Source of the DNA: Amphiura filiformis
Lineage: Eukaryota > Echinodermata > Ophiuroidea > Amphilepidida > Amphiuridae
Direction: 5' to 3'
Length of the DNA stretch: 64,000 nt
Assembly: GCF_039555335.1 (NCBI RefSeq)
Contig: NC_092646.1
Coordinates: 31,998,880 to 32,062,879 of the forward strand
Position 1 is the stretch's first letter. Every line of letters starts with the position of its first letter. Below are positions 10,587 to 20,799 of this stretch, piece by piece. The translations under genes and the position numbers were made by a program. The notes below the pieces were generated by a model. That model saw only the letters and a list, made by a program, of their open reading frames with translations, searched no databases and had not been told where the DNA came from.

Positions 10587-10807
10587 TCTGCGGCCCTATG
10601 TTTTAGCGTTTGGGGCCCTGGGCCCATATTATGTGACATATGGGGCTCATATATGTACATATAACTATATAATTCTCAGGTGCAATCTGTTTTCAAACTC
10701 TGAGCCCTGAAGCTGCTTTATTTGATGAGAAACGGCCGGCCCTTTGTTTTAACATTTGGGGCCCTGGGGCCCATTTATGGGGCTCATGTACATATGTTGA
10801 AGTATAA

Positions 10808-10918
10808 TAATAATTGGGGGGGGCAAGAAATTTTGGCGAGACGAAAGGGGGGGCAAGCAATTTTTGGCAAGCCGAGAGGGGGGGCAAGCGGGGGCTGATA
10901 ATTATTGCACAGCCCCCT
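10808..10918. mobile_element. Truncated GGGGCTGTGCAATAATTAT MITE
   Basis: G-run motifs with 'ggcaagcaatttttggc' end in TAATTATTGCACAGCCCCC. This is the right end of the family described at 30131-30547. Confidence 0.6.
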
Positions 10919-11448
10919 ACTGAGTAACGGCCGGCCCTATGTTTTAGCTTTTGGGGCCCTGGGCCCATATTATGTGACATGTGGGGGTTATATATACATA
11001 TGACAATATAATACTAAAGACCTATCTGTGTACCAAATCTGAACCCTGTAGCTACTTTATTTGCAAAAGGCACATCTACTACTTAGGGCCCATACATATG
11101 CCACATATGAGCCCTAGTCATCTTATACTTATAGAGCTAGGCTTGTCGATCTGTTGCACCATATTTAACATTTGGGCCCCTGGGGCCTATAATATATAAC
11201 ATATGGGACTCTTGTATATTTGTAAATATAGAGTACCCCTAGGGCTATCATGCAGTGTACCAACTCAGGGCCCTGAGGCTGCTTCATTAGATGAGAAACG
11301 GCGTGCTTTGTATTTTTATATTTGGGCCCCTGGGGCCCGTGACCTTTGACCTCTGGGGCCAAGATGGGCAAAAGGCACTTCTACGAGGTAGGGCCCATAA
11401 GTGTACCCCATATGGGACCTGGGGCCCTTGTAGTTTTAGCGCTATAGT

Positions 11449-12331
11449 CGGGTATCTAACAGGCTTTAATGTGCATCCCCCCATGACTCTACCAAACCAA
11501 CTTTTTTAGCTTCCTTTTTTGGTCCTATAACACATTCAAAATGTTAAAAAAAATAATTCCCGGCACTCCGGCCATATTCAAGGTTAAAGGTCAACACAGT
11601 GGTCAAATTTCAAAGTTGCTCAAATCTGGTTAACAAGCACACTAAATTATTCCTCTCATTGCAAGGATTCAGAAAAGGTATAGTTTGACATACTAGTACC
11701 TGCGACTTACCGTTCTTGAGTTAGGCCTATAAGCAAAAAGGTCAAATTTTGAGTGCTGGTCAGTTCTTTTGGCCACACAGGGGCCAAAAATTAAAAATGC
11801 TCTGATTTCAACGCAAATGGTCTCAATTGCTCGTCATGCAAAAGCAAGTCAAAAAAGGAATCGTTTGCACTGTCTAAAATGCTTCGTTATTGACAAAATT
11901 GGCCATAAAGGTCAATCCCCCATTACAGCCTACCGGTATTGACCACAACCTATGTTGTGACATTTCCTAGGTAACGAAACATCCTACATGGTTACAACTA
12001 TTCCTTATTTGACTTATTTTTACATAACAAGCAATTGAGACCAATTTCGTTCAATTGGAGCATTTTAATTTTTTGGCCCGCGTGGTTGTTCAAACTATAC
12101 TTTTTCTGAATCCTTGCAATGAGAGGAATAATTTGGTGTGCTTGTTAACCAGATTTGAGCAACTTTGAAATTTGACCCCTGTGTTGACCTTTAACCTTGA
12201 ATATGGCCGGATTGCCGGGAAATAGATTTTTGTTAACATCTTGAATGTGTTAGGCCTATAGGACCATAAAAGGAAGCTAAAAAAGTTGGTTTGGTAGAGT
12301 CCTGGGGGGATGCACATTAAAACCTGGTAGA
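11449..12331. mobile_element. Foldback element, about 0.88 kb
   Basis: Left CGGGTATCTAACAGGCTTTA (11449) mirrors right CCTGGTAGATACCCG (about 12325). Complementarity runs inward over several hundred bases (TTTAATGTGCATCCCCCCA and complement; AAATTATTCCTCTCATTGCA and complement near 12110). The core resembles the foldback at 62562-63477. It is non-coding. Confidence 0.7.
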
Positions 12332-12366
12332 TACCCGGCTCACTAGTCTTGACAGAATATTGGGTT

Positions 12367-12424
12367 TGATGGGAGAAGGAGGAGGAGGAGGAGGAGGAGG
12401 AAGTGGAGGAGGAGGAGGAGAAGA
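12367..12424. repeat. (GGA)n microsatellite
   Basis: Nearly uninterrupted GGA/GAG triplets with one AGT interruption. It ends in 'gagaagaaacc'. Confidence 0.95.
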
Positions 12425-12431
12425 AACCATA

Positions 12432-12613
12432 GGATGGCAATATACCCGTCCATGCTTCGCATGCGAGTATAATATCGTCCTGCGGGGTAGAAAACGCGCC
12501 GGGTAAAAAAGTTAATATTTTAATAGAAGCTTTTCAATGGAGAAGTTATTTGGTGGTTTACGCCCTTAACAATAAAATATAGAGCGCCGCCACTGTATGA
12601 CCAAACAATATTA
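12432..12613. other. Remnant of a TTAA-type MITE
   Basis: 'atcgtcctgcggggtagaaa' through 'ttatttggtggtttacgccc' followed by TTAA matches one end of the element at 27610-28608. The other end is missing. Confidence 0.5.
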
Positions 12614-12992
12614 GGCCAAATAAAAAAATAAACATGTTTCACGTCCCCTCCCGCTTCCTTTTTTGAGGTTTCCTCAAATATATTTTTATTTTTTGAAATT
12701 CAGTTATAACTTTTCAAAACATATGTCTAGGAAGTTGGGATGCATTCTATAGCCTTGTTAAGATACAAGAAACACTTTAGGAAGGTTTGTGATCATTAGA
12801 GGGGTGTAACTCTCAGAACAACAAATAAAAAGGGCCTCCTCCTTTTTCCAGGCATTATTGTATACGCTAAAACAGCTCTAAGTATGGGTATTTACACCAA
12901 TTTTGCGATAAAAAATAGAAAATAAAAAGCCCCCTCTTCCTCCTTTTTTTCAAAAACCCGGACGTGAAACATGTTTTATTTTTTACTTGGCC
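12614..12992. mobile_element. MITE with TTA target duplication (379 bp)
   Basis: The terminal inverted repeats begin GGCCAAATAAAAAAATAAAC at the left and, read from the right, GGCCAAGTAAAAAATAAAAC. Both continue into ACATGTTTCACGTCC. TTA lies at 12611-12613 and 12993-12995. A partial relative in reverse orientation is at 43333-43619. The 3 bp TWA duplication is typical of PIF/Harbinger derivatives (inference). Confidence 0.75.
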
Positions 12993-12995
12993 TTA

Positions 12996-14238
12996 CTTGT
13001 TGAGAGTATCCTGGCAGCTTCACAATTTTCGCCAACTTCGTGATGCGGTAATCTTTTCTTTTCTTCATTTATACTTCTGGAGACAGGTAAATTGATAATA
13101 AATTAAATAATAATAATTGATCATGGTTGGGCTGGCTGTCAACATGGTCACCCGATATCCAGTACGTAAAAATTTGGTAAGCTTATCTGTAGTATAGCCC
13201 AGGCCCAGGGCATTTGATGTATACTGTACGATGTAATAGTCCGAATAATCAGACCCAGAACAAAATATTAATTTCTGACATGATCGTGTTCTGGGTCTGA
13301 ACTGTTTCCATTCGAAATCTTGATGCCAAATTGTAGATATGAGAGGGAAACCTCAGTTAACACATTTGCTAGTCAGTCAAAATGGCCTAAACCGGCAATG
13401 TATGTTTACATTGAAATTTAAAAGAACCGCTACTAGCTCAAGGAAACCTACATTTGTTGTCTATACTTCACTTGACCCAAATACATGATTTTTTTTTGGT
13501 GATGAGACACTTGCACATGGAAGGGAATTTTAGAGGGATTTTGATAGCAGTTCCATTAAAAAAAGCTGCTGGGTCAGTCCATGTCAAAACAGACTGAGTG
13601 TACACCCACCCTCTTGGATTATGCTCTCCTTTGGCTCAGGGGTACCTTTCATGGACCCCTAGGTGAGGTCACAAGAAATAAATTCAAATTCAATTTCGTT
13701 TCCGAATGGCGGGCCATCTAAGTTTGGCGACCTTGACCAAAATTGGGAATTTAAGGTGTCCAAATGACAAAGCGCTCTCTTTGAGAGGCATTTTCTTCTT
13801 AATTAAATTAGTTGTGACCCTCTTTTTGAATGTGGTCACTCACTGGCTGTGTCTGAAATGCCTAATGCCAAAAAAGATTGATTTCGGAATTTCGTTGGGA
13901 TTTCAGAGGGGGTCAAAATCAGCACTTCATACTGTTCAATCAAATTATCTTTGATTTTGAAGGACCCATGATAATGCTACAGTGCACTTATAGGTCCTAA
14001 TTATGTTCAGAATGGATTAACCATGTGCCAATGTCTATGAGCAATTCAAAAAAGAGAAATTTCTAGACCCCTACAGAATTTTAGGCCCCCCTAAAGTGGT
14101 TCAGCCACAAATGGCGCTTAAAATCGGCAAATTTTGACACCTAATAACTTTAGGTGTACACCAGATATGAATTTCTAGTCTTTTGCATCTGAAAGAATGT
14201 AGTCTTATGTTACTAGGAACATAAGATTTGTTTTGTAT
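12996..14238. other. Repeat-rich intergenic, no gene
   Basis: 12999-13170 ('gagagtatcctggcagcttcac' to 'gatcatggttgggctggctgt') recurs at 30935-31080 and 53460-53660. Text near 13570-13660 resembles 43290-43330. No coding sequence is recognised. Confidence 0.5.
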
Positions 14239-14239
14239 T

Positions 14240-14440
14240 TTTTGTGTTTCAACCTGATTTCAACTAACCTCTTGGTTGAAATCGGGTTGAAATCAGGTTG
14301 AAGTCCATCAGGTTGAGGTCCATTTGCAAATACAACGTGATTTCAACCTGATTTCAACGTCGAAATTGATTTTGACGTCGAAATTTCAACCTGATTTCAA
14401 CGTGATTTCAACGTTAGTTGTGCCCACTGGGTAGACTGTC
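14240..14440. repeat. Subrepeat-rich element of CAACCTGATTTCAACGT units
   Basis: The phrase 'gatttcaacctgatttcaac' and its complement repeat densely, ending TGTGCCCACTGGG. A fuller copy with both ends (CAGTGGGCACA ... TGTGCCCACTG) lies at 46999-47235, also just upstream of a zinc-finger gene. It is non-coding. Confidence 0.65.
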
Positions 14441-14645
14441 ACTCAGTCCATTGGCAAAAGTTTGCCAATGCTCAACCCTTCTGTCTGCAAGCTTTTTAAT
14501 ATTGCACTGTTGTATTGACTTTGAATATGAGATGTATTTATAACCAAGTATAATGGTTCTAATTGCCCTTCTTTGTATGCGCTCAAGATCACTAGCTTGT
14601 TATGTAGCTTTGCCAATGACATTAGACATTTAGAGCGAAAGGAAA
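14440..14645 (-). pseudogene. Non-LTR retrotransposon RT C-terminal relic
   Basis: The reverse strand encodes LERIQRRAIRTIILGY and then KLADRRVEHWQTFANGLSD, allowing for frame changes. This is the C-terminal, post-palm region typical of CR1/L2-type reverse transcriptases. The same stretch occurs at 34900-35030 and 38131-38200. It is dead: fragmentary and frameshifted. Confidence 0.65.
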
Positions 14646-15052
14646 CACAAGGCAAGGCAAGTCAGGTTAAAAGATTTGGGAAAAATTAGTTTCGGAAAAT
14701 CAACAGGAAAATGTGAACTTCAGTCACAGCCATTAGATAGGACCACATGAGTATCAATATGTGTATAAATAATTGTGTCCTTAGGTTTTGGTATTAATCT
14801 GTTAATCGAAAAAATATAACGAATTCCTCACAGACAAGTAATAATTTCAGAATATCATTCTTTTTCTTTCAGATGCTGTGATTATTAGTCAATGTGGAGT
14901 ATAATGCTACTATCACCACCAGGATACAGGTACTTAATTTCTCTCGTCCGATTCTTTACTGAAGACATCTGGGAAATATTTGACTTGGTCCATGCTGAAT
15001 ATAGAACTATATTTATATCTACCCCAGGACACTATCATTGGACACATTTAAA
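14646..15052 (+). promoter_or_regulatory. Gene D intron, 3' splice site and leader
   Basis: The acceptor TTTCAG ends at 14872. The exon begins ATG CTG TGA (14873-14881). Upstream at 14651-14662 lies AAGGCAAGT, a perfect match to the minor GC-type donor consensus AG|GCAAGT. If used, the intron would be 216 nt (14657-14872), and the same spacing recurs in gene G. The donor assignment is speculative; the acceptor is well supported by eight-fold conservation. Confidence 0.55.
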
Positions 15053-15850
15053 ATGAATGCAAGACTTTTAAAACCATTTACTTGTAGATTTTGTGGAATA
15101 TACCTCTATTCTTTGAATAGGTTGAAAGGTCACGTTGACAGACATATGAAGTATGTCAGAGCTGATAGAATCAAAAAGACTAGAAAGACACTTTTTCGGT
15201 GTAAATATCCTCAGAAATCTGTCAATCTAAAAGGACACACGTACACCAAAGGGAAGGCTTATCTGTGCGAGTATTGTCAGAAAAGTTTCAAGCAAAGTAG
15301 TAATCTCAAACAACACATCAGAATTCACACTAAAGAGAAACCCTACCAATGTGAGTATTGCCAGAAATGTTTTACGCTATCCTCTACTCTTAAACGCCAC
15401 ATCAGAACTCACACAAAAGAGAAACCCTATCAGTGCGAGTATTGTCAGAAATGCTTTACACTATCTAGTCATCTTCAAAGACACATCGGATCTCACACGA
15501 AAGAGATACCTTATCAGTGTGAATATTGTCGAAACTGTTTTGCACACCAAAGTAATCTCAACAGACACATCAAAATTCACACGAAGGAGAAACCACACGG
15601 GAAACCACATCAGTGTGAATTTTGTCAGAAATGCTTTACACAATCTAGTACTCTTAAAGATCACATCAGAACACATTCTAAAGAAAAACCATATCAGTGT
15701 GAGTATTGTCAGAAAGGCTTCACACGAAATAGTGATCTCAAAAAACACATCCGAACTCATACAAAAGAGAAACCTTATAAGTGTAAGTATTGTCAGAAAT
15801 GCTTTAAACAATCTAGTCATCTAAAGGTACACATCAGAACTCACTATTAA
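15053..15850 (+). CDS. Gene D: seven-finger C2H2 protein (265 aa), 3' truncated
   Basis: ATG 15053 gives M-N-A-R-L-L-K-P-F-T then CRFCGIYLYSLNRLKGH, the family N-terminal finger, followed by the basic spacer IKKTRKTLFRCKYPQKSV. Seven array fingers follow with helices KQSSNLKQH, TLSSTLKRH, TLSSHLQRH, AHQSNLNRH, TQSSTLKDH, TRNSDLKKH and KQSSHLKVH. Finger 3 ends GSH and its linker reads TKEIPY. The linker between fingers 4 and 5 is duplicated (KEKPHGKPHQ). The frame closes at HY and TAA, where the family reads CAC ACT AAA. Finger text continues past the stop, in another frame, to 15915, where transposons have split it. The product would probably still fold and bind DNA. Whether it is expressed cannot be told from sequence. 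Confidence 0.82.
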   Translation: MNARLLKPFTCRFCGIYLYSLNRLKGHVDRHMKYVRADRIKKTRKTLFRCKYPQKSVNLKGHTYTKGKAYLCEYCQKSFKQSSNLKQHIRIHTKEKPYQCEYCQKCFTLSSTLKRHIRTHTKEKPYQCEYCQKCFTLSSHLQRHIGSHTKEIPYQCEYCRNCFAHQSNLNRHIKIHTKEKPHGKPHQCEFCQKCFTQSSTLKDHIRTHSKEKPYQCEYCQKGFTRNSDLKKHIRTHTKEKPYKCKYCQKCFKQSSHLKVHIRTHY

Positions 15851-15915
15851 AGAAAAACCATATCAGTGTGAGGTTTGTCAGAAATGCTTTACACAATCTG
15901 GTACTCTTAAGGTTA
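15851..15915 (+). pseudogene. Gene D eighth finger, left half
   Basis: The text after the stop encodes CEVCQKCFTQSGTLK in an alternate frame, then ends abruptly. The right half ([10 protein letters not shown]) resumes at about 19240. The 3.3 kb between is inserted mobile DNA. Confidence 0.7.
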
Positions 15916-15929
15916 TTAATTATTTTAAA

Positions 15930-16444
15930 CTGTTGCGATTTGGTAGTTCACAGCATCTTACGAATGGTAGTGAGCTTTGGCAAAAACTGCATTGCTCAAT
16001 TCAGACCCTTGCTTGAATACGCGTGCTCCGTTTGGGACCCCCATACAGCATCGGATACTCATAAAATCGAGATGGTCCAACGTAGAGCCGCAAGGTTTGT
16101 TACCAGAAATTACAAAAAATCACCAGGTACAATGACAAACATACTGCACCAACTTGAATGGCCCACACTTGAACAAAGAAGACTGGAATCACGATTAACC
16201 GTTATGTTTAAATCAAACAAGGTCTCATTGCCATTCCCATACCGGATTATGTTCAGAATCAGACAGCATCCCAAACCCGCCAATATCATCCGGCCAAGTT
16301 CAGAGTCATGGGACCCAAAAGCAATGCTTTAAATTCAGTTTTTACCCACGCACCATTCTGGACTGGAATTCATTGCCAACTTCAATACTCAATATTCAAA
16401 ATATCAATGGTTTCAAAAATGCACTTGTAGATCTAAGGGTGTAG
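15930..16444 (+). pseudogene. Non-LTR retrotransposon (CR1/L2-like) RT 3' fragment
   Basis: The + strand encodes RPLLEYACSVWDP, then KIEMVQRRAARFVTRNY and LEWPTLEQRRLESRL. This is a well-known signature of the C-terminal third of CR1/L2-type ORF2 proteins. A stop at 16330-16332 comes one frame before the terminal motif FYPRTILDWNSLP (about 16340-16380), which continues to TAG at 16442-16444. The 5' part with the polymerase palm is missing. The 3' UTR-like text runs on to about 16560. Confidence 0.85.
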
Positions 16445-16589
16445 AGTAAGGTAATTTAAGATTGTAGTTTTGTAGTGTAGTATTTGTTTTTCATCCAGTG
16501 CCATGTTATTTCTCAGCGTGATATTGCTTCGGCAACTTTACTGAGTATTTGTATAGAAATAGAAAATAGCGAGCGTGTAAAATATCACA

Positions 16590-19021
16590 TATATGGTCGA
16601 ATCCAACCAAAAGTGTCCACGGGCCAAAAATAAAAGTCCGAAATTAAAATGTCTCCACAATTTTTTCCTTTTGCCCATTGATTGATGACATATTGGCCTT
16701 ATAGGAACCAAAAGTGCCATTACTAATCTTGAAAAATAAATCCAGGACGTGTGATAGTAAATGTGATATCAAAACCCAATGTTACCTACGAATACCACTA
16801 GGATGCTTTCACTATCGCAATACTAATCAACCTAAAACAAATGGAATATTCCCATTAACGCTTTTTTCGTGTAATGTAGACCACAGGGTGTCAGGAAAAT
16901 GCTAGCTCAACCAGAAAATATTTGTTTTTATTTTTATAACGCGATCAATATGATCTTAGTCAATTTATGCTAGTTTATTTTTGAAAATGAAGTTTAGGTC
17001 AGTTTCTGTATTTTATTTATCAAATGAGTATGAATCAATTTACACATTGTATAAGAACGAGTAGGATATATGTTTTCAAGAATATTAGGAATTATAAGCA
17101 TACACCTAACGCTTTATACAATGAAAAGGTGAACAAACCCGGGTATTCGTAGGTAACATGAGTGATTTAACAATATCTATATTGAGTTTAGAGATTTAAA
17201 GTTTGCTATTATGGTAATGAATTAATAAAATGGTAGTTTTAGATCTCTTTCAGATGGTACGTCCAAATGAATAAATGCTATTACCTTAGATCAACAATTT
17301 TTGATGCTTTTAGCAAGATTTTGACCACTTCATTTTGATATACAAGTAGTTAATCAGCAATTTTACATAATAAATAATTGTTGAATGAATCCGTATATGG
17401 GTAATAATAGTGTCCTGGGGTACCGCTTAAAGTTTTTGACAATTAATTTCCATTGGTAGCGACACTTCATTACACATGTCATGTATTATGCTGTATTCGT
17501 AAGTAACATTTCAGTATTTGTAGGTAAGAATTAGACTTTTGGTGGATATCCCAATCAAAACTTCATTTTATAAAGCACTTTGAATGTATCATTTTCTTTA
17601 TGTGCGTTTATTGATACTTTAGACCCTATCATGTATTAATAATGTCGGTTCACAGCGGTTGAAAGAGTATTGAAGTAAGAAACAAAGGCACTAAAGTGAC
17701 TTTAATTTGCTAATTGCACACAACTCGCTTAAAACCGTTATTGCAGACTTGTGAAGTCCATCTTGGAGTCAGTTACGTCTTGTGGCCTTTCGTTTGAGGG
17801 CGACTACAATTAGCTTTATACCAGGGTCCATCATTATGTTGTCTAGATCATGAGACAATGAGAACAGTCGTTTTTCCATGGTATTCGTAGGTAACCTTAG
17901 CGAAAACGTCAAAAGTTACCTTCGAATAAATCAATTTGGACACAAATTACTCAGACACCAGAAGGTCGGTAAACATTTAAAATGAAGCACACATGACAGT
18001 TGACAAATCCAAGTATTTATCCCTTCTAATCTTCTTTGAATCTGATTTTTCTTTCAAATGAGCAGACCGTCGTCTATTTCAGTACATATTTTTCAACAAT
18101 TAAGCCGTATTCAGTTTTGCATGGTGGGCATGTATGTGAATTCGCAACTTTCATTGACATATGATTTGATAGCAAACATACAGGCCTTCGTTATGTACCA
18201 ATATGGGCATTGGCATGAATGGCGGTGTTTCACAATACTGTCATGATGTCAAATTGTATTCGTAGGTAACATTCGGTTACCGAAATTTACCTACGAATAC
18301 TTGCTTTTATTGTTGACATCTCAGAAATATTTAAACGCAGGCTATTGAAACTTGGTAGAAATAAAGAGTGTATTACCCTGCACCTATTGCTTAACTATTG
18401 TTTACTATTCTCTCACTTTGTGGAAATGACACAGCTTTTAACATGTATTCGGAGGTAATGCATATTTTTTACCAAACCTACCTTTGTGCCATTTAGAATT
18501 TCTGGCAGCTAAACACAATAATAAAGATGCCCGAATGCAATGCATTTCAGTATTGGACATATCAAAGCTTGTATCAATTGCGCATTTATTAGTGATTTCC
18601 ATTTTTAAAGATATATCTAGTGCTATGAAAAATTGTATTCGTAGGTAATGTAAAAAATACCACTCAAAAATGATCACAAAAAATTCATAATTATGTACAA
18701 ATATGTGAAAAATTGAACAGGCAATCTTTGAATACACGCCTTTCAGGAAATCAATTTAGATTCAATCCAATGACTTCTTTTCATAACTGATTTAGACGTT
18801 TTAAAAATACTTTAAGAAATATTTTGAAAAAATGGGTAAAAATAGCATGTTTTGGGGTCTCTGTGTCTAAGTTTTTCACAGAAGGGGTCTTATTATATAT
18901 GGCGCGAAGCGTATATTCAAGGCGAATAAACACAATACAAAAATGAATGCCAATTGATTAATACTTTTAAGTTATGGCCCTGAACATGCCGTGTACACTT
19001 TTCGTTGGATTCGACCATATA
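16590..19021. mobile_element. 2.4 kb non-autonomous TIR transposon with internal 15-bp motif array
   Basis: Left end TATATGGTCGAATCCAAC (16590) is matched in reverse complement at the right end (19004-19021). The match continues for about 33 bp with two mismatches (AAAAGTGTCCAC against AAAAGTGTACAC). Inside, the motif GTATTCGTAGGTAAC occurs ten times with few changes, in both orientations. It lies at 16781(-), 17143(+), 17493(+), 17514(+), 17881(+), 17915(-), 18256(+), 18287(-), 18445(+) and 18635(+). The longest open frames are short and unlike transposases. The target duplication is ambiguous (TA or TATA). The element lies inside the broken eighth finger of gene D, beside the RT relic. Superfamily unassigned. 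Confidence 0.8.
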
Positions 19022-19236
19022 CTTTTATAGGTGCTACGGTTCTTGAGTTACGTTGTAAAGAGGGCTGAAACAACAACACTTTTGTAAAACGTACATAACT
19101 CATAAATTAAGCAAGTTTGCATAGTATACGATTTGTAGAATGAACTTTTGCAAAACATCAAGGTGTTAATTTTAATAATATATTGATCTAGGTAATGCCA
19201 ATCGATTTTTACGGTTGCTTCGACCAACAATACCTC

Positions 19237-19430
19237 GTCTACCCTTAAAAATCACATCAGAACTCATACTAAAGAAAAACCGTAATCAATGTGAGTATTG
19301 TCAGAAATGCTTTACACAATTTAGTGAACTCAAAACAACACATCCTTACTCATAACTAGTCATAAAATTCAGTATCGGAAACATTTCGCAGAATTTTGGA
19401 AACTCAAACCACATATCGATATATCCTAAC
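19237..19430 (+). pseudogene. Gene D 3' remnant
   Basis: The text 'taccctTAAAAATCACATCAGAACTCATAC' resumes the finger cut at 15915. It is followed by a decayed finger (SEMLYTI-like in shifted frame) and 'ggaaactcaaaccacat'. This shows that gene D once continued for two or more fingers. Confidence 0.7.
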
Positions 19431-19448
19431 TCCCGGTCTACGAACTCG

Positions 19449-19727
19449 CACACGGTTGTTTGATGGGATCATTTATTAGTTTTTCAAACAAAACATGTAC
19501 AACCAAATTTTAGGCCTGAGCAGCTAAATGTGATATCTTGCAAATGTATACAGATGCTTTTGAGTCATTCTCAACTTCAATTTTCCCTCTTTTACAAAAT
19601 TATTCACTTTTATAGCATTTTTATAGCCTTTTCGGATATAAAATGTATCTATTAATGACAAAATTGGTGGCGCTATTTAGTGACTGGAAGTTACTCTTTC
19701 AAGCTTTTAATACAAATAACTCCTTCT
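19449..19727. mobile_element. 5' part of a CACGGTTGTTTGATG MITE
   Basis: It is collinear with the complete 466 bp element at 44835-45300, from the terminal repeat through 'aaattggtggcgctatttagt' and 'ctctttcaagcttttaatac'. The right end is absent. Confidence 0.75.
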
Positions 19728-19969
19728 TATCGGCTTACTGTATTTTGCGAAACGAAACAGATAGTTAAGGTGTCCCTAAACCAGTTTATAATTTGTATGA
19801 TTTGTTATTATTCATGTGTTTCAATGACCTAGATTAAATTATTAAGGATTTTTGAGTTGATGTAATAAATTTACCTTATCCGGGTATTATAGTTGACTCA
19901 TATCCCGGGCTCATATCATGCATTAATTTTTTTTTCAAATTTTTGTTGTTGTTGTGAAACGTGTGAACA

Positions 19970-20520
19970 TAATGAAGAGCTTTGTTTCAAAACCCGTTAC
20001 ATCCACTTGCCCAATTTTGAGAACACGTCAAAAATCATCAAAATAATCACTGATATAAGGTGTTTTTCAACAAAAGCAGTTTTTGGCGGGATGCTCATCC
20101 TACCCAAGCATCCCGCCAAAAACTGCTTTTGTTGCAAACCCCCATATATCAGTGATTTTTTTGATGATTTTTTGATGTGTTCTCAAAAATGGGCAAGTGG
20201 ATGTAAGGGACCGTTCACAAACACTTGTAAGGGGGGGCCTGATGCAAAAAGGGGGGGCCCTGAAAATTTTTCACCCTCCTAAGGGGGGCCCTGAAAAAAA
20301 TGACCATAATTTTTCCTGGGAAAATGGAGTTTATATGCTTTTCTATGGGGTTGACCGATAATTTTCATGTCAAAAAGGGGGGGCCCTGAAATTTTCGAGG
20401 TCTGTAAAGGGGGGGCCCCGAAAAATTTTCGCGATAAAATTTTTTTGCATCAGGCCCCCCCCTTACAAGTGTTTGTGAACGGTCCCTAAGGGGTTTTGAA
20501 ACAAAGCTCTTCATATATGA
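19970..20520. mobile_element. Palindromic element hosting a nested MITE
   Basis: 'gaagagctttgtttcaaaac' (19974) is complemented at 20493-20512. The arms run inward through 'acatccacttgccca' to a centre at about 20105 (GGCGGGATGCTCATCC). The right arm is interrupted by the 280 bp MITE at 20207-20486. Confidence 0.75.
20207..20486. mobile_element. MITE GGGACCGTTCACAAAC, TAA duplication (280 bp)
   Basis: The ends GGGACCGTTCACAAACACTT and its exact complement continue to the CTTGTAAGGGGGGGCCTGAT region. TAA flanks it at 20204-20206 and 20487-20489, and the interrupted arm of the host palindrome rejoins if one TAA is removed. Copies lie at 53824-54075 and, truncated, near 21000-21092. PIF/Harbinger-like by its target site (inference). 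Confidence 0.85.
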
Positions 20521-20552
20521 ATGTGAAGAACTATCCACAGGAAAATGAGATA

Positions 20553-20783
20553 TCAAATGAAACAGAGTTGTGTGTCATTACCGCGGATACCATCACCAAC
20601 ACCATGAGCACTTTGAATGGTAGCTATACGTACCGTTACTGTATACACAGAGATATTATTGGGTCCACTGAACCTTGGGGCACTCAACATTTGACTGGAT
20701 GTTTCATTGATGTAGCTTTGCCAATATGGCATAATACTGATAATAGGAGAGTGAGAGGAAATTAGGGAAATATGGCAAGGCAA
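20553..20783 (-). pseudogene. Antisense RT palm relic (motifs B and C)
   Basis: Reading leftward on the - strand, VPQGSV (about 20655-20675) matches RT motif B (G-V-P-Q-G-S-x-L-G-P). After a frame change, VYTVTV...AHGVGDG leads to a degraded catalytic box, GNDTQLCFI, where Y-A-D-D-T-Q-L would be expected. The catalytic aspartate pair is lost. It is the same element as the relics at 33000-33130, 57514-57640 and 61985-62050. It lies upstream of gene E. Confidence 0.65.
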
Positions 20784-20799
20784 GGCAGGTCGGAATAAT

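Larger units (their letters stand above)
10030..11440. repeat. Tandem array of about six ~150 bp units
   Basis: A core of the type TTTGGGGCCCTGGGGCCC recurs near 10100, 10608, 10756, 10950, 11170 and 11320. Each is embedded in 'gctgctttatttgatgagaaacggcc', 'ggggcccat' and 'tgtaccaactctgagccctg'. The array is interrupted by a MITE at about 10237-10586 and a MITE fragment at 10808-10918. No reading frame runs through the units. Confidence 0.75.
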
